Assembly: GCF_042665075.1 (NCBI RefSeq)
Contig: NZ_JBHTBR010000005.1
Coordinates: 186,001-250,000, forward strand
Direction of reading: 5' to 3'
Length of the DNA stretch: 64,000 nt
From: Hirschia litorea
GTDB lineage: Bacteria; Pseudomonadota; Alphaproteobacteria; Caulobacterales; Hyphomonadaceae
This document shows, one piece after another, positions 7,313 to 15,472 of the stretch (position 1 is its first letter; each line of letters starts with the position of its first letter). The position numbers and the translations under genes were made by a program. The notes beneath the pieces were generated by a model. The model searched no databases. It saw nothing but the letters and a program-made list of their open reading frames with translations, and had not been told where the DNA came from.

Positions 7313-8596
7313 ATGAGCGATACACCAAACCGTGGATTTAGCACGCTTTCACTCCACGCAGGCGCAACACCTGATCCAGCGACAGGCGCACGCAATACAC
7401 CTATTTATCAATCCTCATCTTTTGTTTTCAAAAGCGCAGAGCATGCAGCAAACCTCTTTGGCTTGAAAGAAGTTGGCTATATTTATTCACGCCTTACAAA
7501 CCCAACGATTTCTGCTCTTCAGGGGCGCATAGCAGCGCTTGAAGGTGGTGCAGGCGCAGTATGTTGTTCATCGGGTCATGCCGCACAGCTATTAGCCCTT
7601 TTCCCCCTCATGTCCCCGGGTAAAAACGTCGTTGCCTCCACGCGTCTATATGGCGGCACGCTAACCCAATTCACGCACACAATTAAACGCTTTGGCTGGG
7701 AAGCAAAATTTGTTGATTTTGATGATGCACAAGCAGTTGAAAATGCCATTGATGAAAACACACGTGCAGTCTTTTGTGAGTCCATCGCAAATCCGGGCGG
7801 CTATATCACAGACCTTGATGCAATTTCTGCCATATCAGACAAAGCCGGCCTGCCCCTCATTGTAGATAACACAACTGCAACACCTTATTTGTGTAACCCA
7901 ATCAAACACGGCGCAACACTTGTTGTACATTCAGCAACCAAATACCTAACAGGAAATGGCTCTGTTACTGGCGGTGTTGTTGTCGATAGCGGTAAGTTTG
8001 ATTGGAAAGCTTCTGATAAATTCCCATCACTCTCCCAACCTGAGCCTGCCTATCATGGTCTCGTGTTCGCAGACACTTTCGGCCCAATGGCGTTCACATT
8101 CCACGGCATCGCAATTGGCTTGCGTGATCTTGGCATGACCATGAACCCACAAGGCGCACACTACACGCTCATGGGAATTGAAACGCTTTCATTACGTATG
8201 CGCGAACACGTCAAAAATGCGATCACAATCGCCTCTTGGCTTGAGAAAAACGAACATGTTGAAGAAGTCACCTATGCAGGTCTTCCTTCTTCGCCTTACC
8301 ATGATCGCGTTGCACGCATTTGTCCCAATGGTGCCAGCGGCCTTTTCACTGTCGCGCTTAAAGGTGGATATGATGCCTGTATTAAACTGATCGAAAATCT
8401 AGAACTCTTCAGCCATGTGGCAAATCTTGGAGATGCGAAATCTTTGATCATTCATCCAGCCTCCACAACACACAGCCAGCTAACAGAGGCAGAGCAAATC
8501 AAAGCCGGTGCTGCTCCAAACCTTGTTCGCATCTCAATTGGTATTGAAGATTCTGACGATCTTATTGCAGACCTTGAGCAAGCGCTTAGCAAATAA
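7313..8596 (+). CDS. O-acetylhomoserine sulfhydrylase / aminocarboxypropyltransferase
   Basis: A 427-residue PLP enzyme of the Cys/Met-metabolism family that makes homocysteine from O-acetylhomoserine and sulfide. The PLP lysine is K210 in HSATKYLTG. Other family marks are GYIYSRLTNPT, LEGGAGAVCCSSGHAA, the cofactor segment VVASTRLYGGT and the C-terminal SLIIHPASTTHSQL. The length and the LFPLMSPGKNVVASTRLYGGT stretch fit the MetY type rather than cystathionine gamma-synthase. The ATG follows an AGGGCG-like site. The 120-base leader was inspected for SAM-II type riboswitch elements and none was recognised. Confidence 0.93.
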   Translation: MSDTPNRGFSTLSLHAGATPDPATGARNTPIYQSSSFVFKSAEHAANLFGLKEVGYIYSRLTNPTISALQGRIAALEGGAGAVCCSSGHAAQLLALFPLMSPGKNVVASTRLYGGTLTQFTHTIKRFGWEAKFVDFDDAQAVENAIDENTRAVFCESIANPGGYITDLDAISAISDKAGLPLIVDNTTATPYLCNPIKHGATLVVHSATKYLTGNGSVTGGVVVDSGKFDWKASDKFPSLSQPEPAYHGLVFADTFGPMAFTFHGIAIGLRDLGMTMNPQGAHYTLMGIETLSLRMREHVKNAITIASWLEKNEHVEEVTYAGLPSSPYHDRVARICPNGASGLFTVALKGGYDACIKLIENLELFSHVANLGDAKSLIIHPASTTHSQLTEAEQIKAGAAPNLVRISIGIEDSDDLIADLEQALSK

Positions 8597-8625
8597 ACGA
8601 TATACAGCACGCTAAGCACCTTCAT

Positions 8626-8657
8626 TGAGTGGGCAGTTACCAAGCACTGCCCGCTCA
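8626..8657 (+). terminator. Hairpin after the sulfhydrylase gene
   Basis: TGAGTGGGCAGT pairs with ACTGCCCGCTCA (11 of 12) around a 8-base loop. No T run follows, so termination here may need other factors. The remaining 248 bases before sspB show no gene; they should hold the sspB promoter, which I could not place. Confidence 0.5.
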
Positions 8658-8905
8658 GACGGAGAGCTAAAGGGGAGCAGACAAGCTAATTTAATAAAAT
8701 TGAGGGGCAATCCTTGATTATTTGATACCTTTTTGCCACTTAGAGTTCGCACAAAAGCATGCTAGAATCAGTGGATATTGCGGGGATTTCTTTCCTCCCA
8801 ATAAGCGCGAACAAAAGTAGACACGCTCGCCCACGAAAAGAACGCTATTGACGCCGCCGCGAAGCTGCTTAATTGCTGCATATAAATCCTGTTGGAGAAT
8901 GGTTT

Positions 8906-9421
8906 ATGAATAAAGACGGTACAGGCTCAGACAACGCAGTCGACCTCATTGGCTATAAGGCGCTTTCAGAAGCCGCCTTAAAAGGTGTTATGCGCGAAGC
9001 CCTGAAATCCGCTGCCAAGGGCGAAGCAATGCCCGGCAATCACCATTTTTATATCACCTTCCGTACAGCTGCGCCGGGCGTCAGCATGGCCGACGCTATC
9101 AAAGACCGTTTCCCAGAAGAAATGACAATCGTCATTCAACACCAATACTGGGACTTTGAAGTCCATGACGACCGTTTTGAAATCGTTCTAAAATTTGGCG
9201 GTGTTCCCCAACACCTCGCTATTCCATTTACAGCTGTTACTCGCTTTTTTGACCCTTCCGTAAATTACGGTCTTGTCTTTGAACTTGGCACGGCAGCATT
9301 GATTGATGATGGCGAACAAGTTGAAATATATGAAGACAAATCAAAGCCTTCTGAAGAATCAGAAAGCAAAAACAGTGAAGAAGGCACGGTTGTCTCTTTA
9401 GATGCATTCCGTCGCAAATAA
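8906..9421 (+). CDS. sspB: SspB, adaptor delivering ssrA-tagged proteins to ClpXP (alpha type)
   Basis: A 171-residue protein matching the alphaproteobacterial SspB family. The folded domain (about 1-130) contains FYITFRTAAPGVSMADAIKDRFPEEMTIVIQHQYWDFEVHDDRFEIVLKFGGVPQHLAIPFTAVTRFFDPSVNYGL. An acidic flexible linker follows (EDKSKPSEESESKNSEEG). The tail VVSLDAFRRK is the ClpX-docking peptide. The family binds ssrA-tagged substrates and tethers them to ClpX. The ATG at 8906 has GGAG eight bases upstream; an in-frame TTG at 8873 has none. The tagging RNA gene ssrA lies 5 kb away in this window. The next gene begins eight bases after the stop. Confidence 0.92.
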   Translation: MNKDGTGSDNAVDLIGYKALSEAALKGVMREALKSAAKGEAMPGNHHFYITFRTAAPGVSMADAIKDRFPEEMTIVIQHQYWDFEVHDDRFEIVLKFGGVPQHLAIPFTAVTRFFDPSVNYGLVFELGTAALIDDGEQVEIYEDKSKPSEESESKNSEEGTVVSLDAFRRK

Positions 9422-9429
9422 CGCGTTCT

Positions 9430-10050
9430 ATGCCATTGCAATCTCTATTCATCACTCAGCTCCTGCGCGATAGCTTTGCGAACGCACCTGACTGGGCAGA
9501 GCTAAACGCTGATTTAGAAGCAGCATGTATGCAAGTGGCTGAAGATGATGAAGCCGGACAGCAATGGTGTGAAGATAATGGCTATGATGGCTACACATCT
9601 TACGCCTCACTCAATGATCTGGAAAATCGCGCCAACGCATTTGCCGACCTAAAAGCCAAACTCGATTTAAAAGCCGCTGAATTTGCCCAAGCCAGCCATA
9701 TGGATATTGGCAATGCAAAATGGGAAATGGATAGCTTTTGGATAAATATCCTCAATCCTCTTGCGGCACATTCGGGCCATATCCATCCCCATTCGGTTAT
9801 ATCCGGTACATATTACGTCAAAACGCCAGAAGGCGCAGGCGCTCTAAAATTAGAAGACCCACGCCTTCCCATGATGATGAACGCGCCTAGCCCCAACAAA
9901 AACGCGCCTTTGTCCGCAAAACGTTTCGTTTATGAAAAACCAGAACCTGGCACTGTGATGATGTGGGAAAGCTGGCTACGCCACGAAGTCACGCCCAATA
10001 TGGGGGAAGACTTGCGGATATCTATCTCTTTCAATTATTCGCTGGTCTAA
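9430..10050 (+). CDS. Putative 2-oxoglutarate/Fe(II) oxygenase (TIGR02466 type)
   Basis: About 206 residues. The C-terminal half resembles the TIGR02466/2OG-FeII_Oxy_5 family: FWINILNPLAAHSGHIHPHSVISGTYYVKTPEGAGAL, then FVYEKPEPGTVMMWESWLRHEVTPNMGEDLRISISFNYSL. Likely iron ligands are His in HPHS and the later His in LRHEV. An Arg in DLRISISF would hold 2-oxoglutarate. The N-terminal ~90 residues are helical and acidic. The substrate is unknown. It is 8 bases behind sspB without its own clear ribosome site, so it is probably co-translated with it. Confidence 0.78.
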   Translation: MPLQSLFITQLLRDSFANAPDWAELNADLEAACMQVAEDDEAGQQWCEDNGYDGYTSYASLNDLENRANAFADLKAKLDLKAAEFAQASHMDIGNAKWEMDSFWINILNPLAAHSGHIHPHSVISGTYYVKTPEGAGALKLEDPRLPMMMNAPSPNKNAPLSAKRFVYEKPEPGTVMMWESWLRHEVTPNMGEDLRISISFNYSLV

Positions 10051-10177
10051 CGCTAGAAAACGCCACCAGCCCCTAAATCGGCATATGCTTTGCACATATT
10101 TTGGATATTGAAGCTTTTTACTGCTTCTTTAACTAAAAACGTGTTGGCAACGCAGAAAACGTACCTATATTAAATTC

Positions 10178-10588
10178 ATGGTAGATAAAAATTTATCTTC
10201 AGAGCCACTTGATGCTCCTGTCCCCGCAAAGGACAAAACAGGCGAAAATATTCGTTGGCTGGTTGGTAAAGCACTGTCAGGATTTGCTTTTGGTGCCTTT
10301 TTCTCTGGTGCCCTCCTTGTCTTCAACATTGCAAATCTGCGCACATTGATATTCGCCTCAACTGAAAAATGGCTCGCCTTGGCCTTGCTTACATTCTTCC
10401 TTGGTCTCACCTTTGCGTCTGTGCAAATGGGCATCGCAATTATGCGACGTGCAGGTAAAGATAATGACGATGATGACAAGCCAGGACGCGGCCCTAAATT
10501 ACCTGACATCGGCGCATTTCTAAACGATCTGCTCGCGCCTCCGCCGCAGCCAAAACCTATCAAAGTTCGCTCAACCCACCTTTACTAG
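10178..10588 (+). CDS. Hypothetical two-helix membrane protein
   Basis: 136 residues, no family recognised. A polar N-terminus (1-27) is followed by two membrane segments, about residues 33-52 (ALSGFAFGAFFSGALLVFNI) and 64-86 (WLALALLTFFLGLTFASVQMGIAIM). An acidic stretch DNDDDDKPGRGPK and a proline-rich tail APPPQPKP come next. This fits a small inner-membrane protein with both ends in the cytoplasm. The ATG lacks a good ribosome site. It is a single gene between sspB-oxygenase and DUF2853. Confidence 0.65.
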   Translation: MVDKNLSSEPLDAPVPAKDKTGENIRWLVGKALSGFAFGAFFSGALLVFNIANLRTLIFASTEKWLALALLTFFLGLTFASVQMGIAIMRRAGKDNDDDDKPGRGPKLPDIGAFLNDLLAPPPQPKPIKVRSTHLY

Positions 10589-10715
10589 CTCAACCTATCT
10601 CACTTGGTGCGATCTAGGATTGATACCTAACTGCAGTATAGAGTTGCCAAGCGGATAAAATTCATTGAATGTCTTGGTTAATCGCAATTTTGATTCCACT
10701 TTGGAGGGGAAAATT

Positions 10716-11063
10716 ATGAGCAAACGCGACGATCTCATCACTAAATATGCCGCAGACCTAAAAGAAAAATGTGGCGTAACACCTGATATGGATTTTCTAA
10801 CGAAAGTTACTATCGGTTGTGGCCCTTCAATCTACAACAAAGATTCTTCGACTGTTTCCGCAACAGACCCGAACGAAATCGCAACTGTAAAGAATAACTT
10901 CCTAATCAAGAAGCTAGGCCTCAAAGATGGTCCTGATCTCGACACAGCTATCAACGCAGTTATCGAGCAATATGGAAAATCAGAGCGCAACAAATTCCGC
11001 GCAGTGATATACTACCTTCTTGCAAAGCACTTCAAAAAGGAAGCTATTTACGACAAGAAATAA
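10716..11063 (+). CDS. DUF2853 family protein
   Basis: About 115 residues, soluble, starting MSKRDDLITKYAADLKEKCGV. The conserved FLTKVTIGCGPSIYNKDSSTVSATDPNEIATVKNNFLIKKLGL and the C-terminal NKFRAVIYYLLAKHFKKE match DUF2853, a small helical family of unknown function. The ATG at 10716 has GGAGGGG at the right distance; the upstream in-frame start at 10665 does not. A strong terminator follows. Confidence 0.85.
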   Translation: MSKRDDLITKYAADLKEKCGVTPDMDFLTKVTIGCGPSIYNKDSSTVSATDPNEIATVKNNFLIKKLGLKDGPDLDTAINAVIEQYGKSERNKFRAVIYYLLAKHFKKEAIYDKK

Positions 11064-11086
11064 GCTTCACCGCAAGGCTTACAGAT

Positions 11087-11119
11087 AAAGCGCTAGAGTT
11101 CATACTTTAGCGCTTTTTT
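11087..11119 (+). terminator. Rho-independent terminator after DUF2853 gene
   Basis: AAAGCGCTA pairs with TAGCGCTTT and runs directly into six T (11114-11119). Confidence 0.92.
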
Positions 11120-11150
11120 ATTATTAATCTCAATCTTTTAGAGAAATCTC

Positions 11151-11612
11151 ATGGCACACCACCATGCAATAATACGATGGCATTTAAGCAGCGGTGACTT
11201 TAAAGCCAACACCCATTCGCGTGCGCATGAATGGGAATTTGATGGCGGCTTAAAAGTACCGGCCTCTTCCTCCCCGCATATTGTACCACTCCCTTATTCG
11301 GTGGAAGAAAATATAGACCCAGAAGAAGCATTCATCGCTTCACTCTCCAGCTGTCATATGTTGTTTTACCTACACATGGCACGTGATGCTGGATTTGTGG
11401 TCACGCGGTATGAAGATCATGCCACGGGGATATTAGAGAAAAACAGCGCGGGTCATATGGCCATTACGCACGTCACACTCAACCCGACTGTGCAATACCA
11501 AGGGCTCACTCCTGATAAATCTCAATCCGAGCAACTTCATCATGCTGCACATGAACGCTGCTTTATTGCCAATTCAGTTACAACAATAATCACAACAAAT
11601 ATCGCTGATTAG
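11151..11612 (+). CDS. OsmC family protein
   Basis: A 153-residue protein of the OsmC/Ohr fold. Two conserved cysteines are visible: one in SLSSCHMLFYLHMARDAGF at the start of the central helix, one in HERCFIANSV near the C-terminus. These are the peroxidatic and resolving cysteines of the family, which reduces organic hydroperoxides. EEAFIASLSSCH is the hallmark. The N-terminal half is the strand-rich dimer part (HEWEFDGGLKVPASSSP). It belongs to the general OsmC branch rather than to Ohr proper. It is monocistronic after the terminator at 11087-11119. Confidence 0.88.
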   Translation: MAHHHAIIRWHLSSGDFKANTHSRAHEWEFDGGLKVPASSSPHIVPLPYSVEENIDPEEAFIASLSSCHMLFYLHMARDAGFVVTRYEDHATGILEKNSAGHMAITHVTLNPTVQYQGLTPDKSQSEQLHHAAHERCFIANSVTTIITTNIAD

Positions 11613-11736
11613 TAAGCTCACGCAATATCACGAAAAATGTGTGGCCCGCGCGCGAAGCTGTGAACGAGCTTGATTTGAAAGCTCACATATCATTGCGCAT
11701 ATTAGCACCACACACATGACTTAATCGAGGTATCTT

Positions 11737-12159
11737 ATGCGTTCTCTTGTGCTTTCTTCTGCGCTTGTTCTATCTTCCATCACAGCGATAAATGTTCTCG
11801 CACCCGTCAATGCAGCCTATGCAGAAGCGAGTGTCGCCGAGCATTCCTTTGTAAAAAAGGATAAAAAAATCAAAGGCGGTTGGTCAATTATCCAACGTGA
11901 TGGGGATAGTTATATTCGCTTTAATGATGATTTTAAAACCAGCAATGGTCCAGATTTGAAAGTGTTTCTATCACCTCAAACCATCGAAGAGGTAACAGGC
12001 AAGACAGCCATTGAAGGTGCCATCAATCTGGGTGAACTCATTTCCAACAAAGGCAGCCAAGAGTACAAACTGCCCGCTGACCTTAATGCATCTGACTTCA
12101 AAAGTGTTTTGATACATTGTGAGCAATACTCAAAATTATGGGGCGGCGGCGCGCTTTAA
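11737..12159 (+). CDS. Exported DM13 domain protein
   Basis: 140 residues: a signal peptide of about 29 residues ending NAAYA, then a single DM13 domain of about 105 residues. Marks of the domain are HSFVKKDKKIKGGWSIIQRDGDSYIRFNDDFKTSNGPDLKVFLS and the end LIHCEQYSKLWGGGAL with its single conserved Cys. DM13 domains are proposed to carry redox chemistry at that cysteine; in bacteria their partners are mostly unknown. The protein should be periplasmic. It converges on the DUF2383-like lipoprotein gene, sharing the hairpin between them. Confidence 0.86.
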   Translation: MRSLVLSSALVLSSITAINVLAPVNAAYAEASVAEHSFVKKDKKIKGGWSIIQRDGDSYIRFNDDFKTSNGPDLKVFLSPQTIEEVTGKTAIEGAINLGELISNKGSQEYKLPADLNASDFKSVLIHCEQYSKLWGGGAL

Positions 12160-12178
12160 ACCATACCCCTTGCACAAA

Positions 12179-12210
12179 GACCGACCTGCAAAGGCAATTG
12201 CAGGCCGGTC
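12179..12210. terminator. Bidirectional terminator between convergent genes
   Basis: GACCGACCTGCAA pairs with TTGCAGGCCGGTC (12 of 13). It lies between the DM13 gene (+) and the DUF2383-like gene (-). Short T-rich stretches flank it on both strands. Confidence 0.7.
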
Positions 12211-12243
12211 ATTTGCATTAAGACATTAGCCCCGCATGAGGGT

Positions 12244-12927
12244 TTAGGACATATATGTCTCAATCTCTCTTATATCTTCCATCACATTTGCGCGGATCAT
12301 ATTTAGCTTCTCGATAGAAACGCCCGAAAGATTATCACCTTTCTGAAGCACTTTACCGATTTCATCGACAATGTAGCGCTCTCCACGCAACACCTCTTCT
12401 AGCGCGACTGCTGAATCGTTAGAGAAAGCTGTTCGCATTTGCGTAAACGCACGATGCCCAGCTCCCAACGCTTCACCCATACTGTCAGGCTCTCCGCCTA
12501 ACTCGTTCACATAGGCTTGCAGGTCGGCGCGTTGCGCTGCCCGTTCCTGTGCGATCTCAGTAATAATCATGCGCACTTGGTCATCATTATCCGGCAGTTT
12601 GGAGGCATCGCCATACAGCGCTTCTGCATCAATGAAGATTGAGGTTACATCATTGAGCATTTCAACTTCTTCTTCACGCGCATCCGCAAGTTTTTCTTTG
12701 TAATCCACCTGCACTTTATCACCAGGCAGCACATACATATCATCAGTGCCGTGCAAGCCACCTGTGTTATCTGACATTAGCGTGTCGGCGGGCTGACCTA
12801 TTGTCTGCTCATTATTCATCACGGGTGCTGGCGGCGCGTTAGCAGTTGATGTGTCTGCTGGACTGACGGCGCAGGCTGAAAGTGCCAATACAGAGGCCGT
12901 GCTCGTTGCAAGAATACTCTTCAACAT
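12244..12927 (-). CDS. DUF2383-like lipoprotein (paralogue A)
   Basis: 227 residues. Signal peptide with lipobox LSAC (Cys19), then a low-complexity linker to about residue 75, then a helical domain. The domain carries EEEVEMLNDVTSIFIDAEALYGDASKLPDNDDQVR, ERAAQRADLQAYVNELGGEPDSMGEALGAGHRAFTQMRTAF and ALEEVLRGERYIVDEI. These E..R, GxGHR and RGE patterns fit the DUF2383/PA2169-type ferritin-like four-helix bundle. Metal binding is possible but unproven. A closely related copy lies at 14543-15175 with the same residues around GHRAFTQ and EEVLRGE; that copy lacks the lipobox. Both run in the same direction around the gene at 13052-14404. Confidence 0.8.
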   Translation of the reverse strand: MLKSILATSTASVLALSACAVSPADTSTANAPPAPVMNNEQTIGQPADTLMSDNTGGLHGTDDMYVLPGDKVQVDYKEKLADAREEEVEMLNDVTSIFIDAEALYGDASKLPDNDDQVRMIITEIAQERAAQRADLQAYVNELGGEPDSMGEALGAGHRAFTQMRTAFSNDSAVALEEVLRGERYIVDEIGKVLQKGDNLSGVSIEKLNMIRANVMEDIREIETYMS

Positions 12928-13051
12928 CGTAATTCTCCTTTTGGCTGTTGAAAGCTTTCCCTAACAACGACCCATGAAGGAGTTTAGTTCCTTAGTTTTC
13001 TCAAATTCGGCACTAATTATATTCGGATACCTATAAAATATTTCATATAAT

Positions 13052-14404
13052 TCAATTTACTAAACTCATCTCCGGCGAAGACGATTTACCGATTTCTCGC
13101 AACATATCTGCACGGAACTTCTCTTGGGCCTCCCCCTCAAAATCACCCAAATTGTCATAAAAAAAGATGCGTCTTCGCTGCGGGTTGGGAAACTTATTCA
13201 ATGCGAGCCTCGCTCTAGCTTGCGCATCCTTATGCGCGATGAAGATCGTTTCTTGCAGTTTTCCCGTTTCATGCAATCTATCCAGCTCCCACTGCGTGCC
13301 AGCTGTTACATTCGACAAATCTGTCACGATCACATCTGAAGACCCCATCACCAGCGCAACAACTTCTTGCCACCATTTATCATGGGTGCGGATAATGAAC
13401 GCTTCTTTGCGCGCCCACGCCACTTCTAAATTCAGCGCCCACTTATCCCGCAAACGATTTGCCAAAGCCCGATAGTTTCGCGCAGACCCAACCCAAACAG
13501 GTCCGTATTTTGCGCGATTAAATTGGCGCAACACAAGTCGTATAGGAAACCAAATAACCACCAGCGCCGCATGCGCAAAATTGGTCGGAATTGCGTTCCA
13601 TATCATTGCAAAACGAGATCGTCGCACATGTTTATCTGACAAGGTTACAACATGGCCAAACACACGCAACTGATCGGAAATGACCCGCTCAAGCGACTTG
13701 GACACTTTTTTATCGTTGAACTTGCGCAACAACAAAATGCGTGCCGGCTGCCCGCGAAAAACCGTAGATATAAACCATACGAGAAAGCTCAATGTGGTAA
13801 AACCAGCCAGAGAAATACCTATATTTTCAGCCAACATACGCCGCTTGCCCGCAGGCGTATCTTTCGCCTTATAGAGCAACACATCGCGCACACTAGTTTC
13901 ATGTGCGAATGTTTCCAAAGCCTCTTCAGGCGCGGCTGCAATCTCTTCATCGGTCAAATTACGTTCCGAGCCGCGAATATCACTCTCATAAAAAAGGCCC
14001 GCTTCAACGCCTTCACGTAGGACGCTATTCTCAGATTCAATTGAATATCCAGCAGCAACTATCATTGCCGCAAAAAAGAGAAATACCAGCCAACCAGATA
14101 TACGCCGCAACTGCCGCATCTTACCAAAAAAGCGTTTCTTCAATTGGTCCACAGATGCCGGCTTCACAAATCCAGGAACAGCGACATCCGCCTCAACTAA
14201 ACGTCCGCCGCGTTGACGTAGCAAAGTTTGCGCAGCTTCTCGCCCGATCAGAGTATGATCTCCATTGCGTGTCGCCGCCGCTAATTCCAGCGTGGACAAC
14301 GCTTCCAATTTCTTGCGTTGTGTATCCGTCAGCGGGTTCTTCGCTTTTAAAAAGCTATGTGTACGCCACGCTTTTAGTATTTGCTTATAGGTAAGCTTCC
14401 CCAT
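13052..14404 (-). CDS. Membrane-anchored protein with Rossmann/TIR-like domain
   Basis: 450 residues, family not recognised. Residues 1-100 are soluble and basic. Membrane segments lie at about 104-121 and 194-214 with an acidic loop between them that should face the periplasm. A cytoplasmic alpha/beta domain follows from about 221: strand RILLLRKF (222-229), a further hydrophobic stretch 276-293, then WWQEVVALVMGSSDVIVTDLS (344-364) and WELDRL (372-377). A strand ending in D.S followed by a Glu-bearing helix is the layout of TIR-like and nucleoside-deoxyribosyltransferase-like domains. That is fold resemblance, not proof of NAD or nucleotide cleavage. The ATG has GAGGAG eight bases upstream. 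It is flanked by two DUF2383-like paralogues. Confidence 0.75.
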   Translation of the reverse strand: MGKLTYKQILKAWRTHSFLKAKNPLTDTQRKKLEALSTLELAAATRNGDHTLIGREAAQTLLRQRGGRLVEADVAVPGFVKPASVDQLKKRFFGKMRQLRRISGWLVFLFFAAMIVAAGYSIESENSVLREGVEAGLFYESDIRGSERNLTDEEIAAAPEEALETFAHETSVRDVLLYKAKDTPAGKRRMLAENIGISLAGFTTLSFLVWFISTVFRGQPARILLLRKFNDKKVSKSLERVISDQLRVFGHVVTLSDKHVRRSRFAMIWNAIPTNFAHAALVVIWFPIRLVLRQFNRAKYGPVWVGSARNYRALANRLRDKWALNLEVAWARKEAFIIRTHDKWWQEVVALVMGSSDVIVTDLSNVTAGTQWELDRLHETGKLQETIFIAHKDAQARARLALNKFPNPQRRRIFFYDNLGDFEGEAQEKFRADMLREIGKSSSPEMSLVN

Positions 14405-14455
14405 CGCATGCTCTCCTCACGCTAGCGCACCATAGCTTAACACCAGCATACACGC

Positions 14456-14485
14456 AAAAAGCCGGCACCCTATAGGCACCGGCTT
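14456..14485 (-). terminator. Rho-independent terminator of DUF2383-like paralogue B
   Basis: AAGCCGGCACC pairs with GGCACCGGCTT around CTATA-type loop bases. On the minus strand five T follow. It separates paralogue B from the membrane protein gene at 13052-14404. Confidence 0.85.
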
Positions 14486-14542
14486 CTCTACTCTAACAAC
14501 GCGCTATTATGCTATTTGTTAGGTTTCACTTTCAGCAAAGTG

Positions 14543-15175
14543 TTAGCTTTTTTGCATTTCCAATTCTGCAATGCTTGCTTCCACTTCAGCGCGGATGTCT
14601 TTCAACAAGTTCACAGCATCTTCAGATGCAATTTCTTTAGATTCAATGCGCTCATTGATTTCATCTACGATGTATTTTTCACCGCGTAATACTTCTTCAA
14701 CGGCAACCACTTTATCATTTTCAAATGCTGTACGGATCTGCGTGAATGCACGGTGTCCTGTACCTACAGCTTCACCATAAGTATCAGCTTCTGCACCTTT
14801 ATTGGCAACAAATTGCTGGATTTCTTCACGCTGTTGTGCGCGCTCCTTAGACAATTCCATCAAATGCTCACGTACAGGTGTTTCACTGTCTGGCAATTTT
14901 GAAGCGTCGGAATAAAGCTCTTCAGCATCAATCAAAATAGATGCGACTTCATTCATCTCGTCGATTTCTTCATCCATTGCGTCTTGATACAGCTTTTTAG
15001 CATTCGCGACTGCATCGCTATCGTGCAGCATAGTGTCTTCAGCGTGCTGTGTATCTTCGATCATCGCACCTTGTTCTTGGTTAAGCTGCTCAGTTGTTGT
15101 CGCTTCTTGCGCAGTTGCTGATACAGATAGAGCTAGAGCGGCAGCTGCAGTCGTCATCATAAGTTTATTTAACAT
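14543..15175 (-). CDS. DUF2383-like exported protein (paralogue B)
   Basis: 210 residues starting MLNKLMMTTAAAALALSVSATAQ, a signal peptide cleaved after ATA without a lipobox. The mature part is acidic and helical. It shares with paralogue A the segment YSDASKLPDSETPVREHLMELSKERAQQREEIQQF, GTGHRAFTQIRTAFENDKVVAVEEVLRGEKYIVDEI, so the same DUF2383/ferritin-like bundle is expected, here soluble in the periplasm. The ATG at 15173-15175 has AAGGAG eight bases upstream; the in-frame start further up (15217) is not needed. The 297-base region upstream, before fumC, shows no gene. Confidence 0.82.
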   Translation of the reverse strand: MLNKLMMTTAAAALALSVSATAQEATTTEQLNQEQGAMIEDTQHAEDTMLHDSDAVANAKKLYQDAMDEEIDEMNEVASILIDAEELYSDASKLPDSETPVREHLMELSKERAQQREEIQQFVANKGAEADTYGEAVGTGHRAFTQIRTAFENDKVVAVEEVLRGEKYIVDEINERIESKEIASEDAVNLLKDIRAEVEASIAELEMQKS

Positions 15176-15472
15176 ATCAAGATCTCCTTTTATTGCGTCA
15201 GGCTCTGTAGAACCCATGCAATACCAATGGAGCAGACTTCAAATACGTTCCATTGCTTTTTGTTTATCCAACTAAACATTTCACAATAAAACATATAATT
15301 TCAACAGATTACACTATTATATTTTCTTCTAAACACCATCATGATTCATACATTTGATTTGAAATGGACAATTTCTCGCACATGCTTGCTAGTTGATCCT
15401 TAACCCTCATTGGCTTAATCCATATCGCAAAGACAGCCCAGCACGCCCTCGTGCGCCAGATATATAAGGGAC

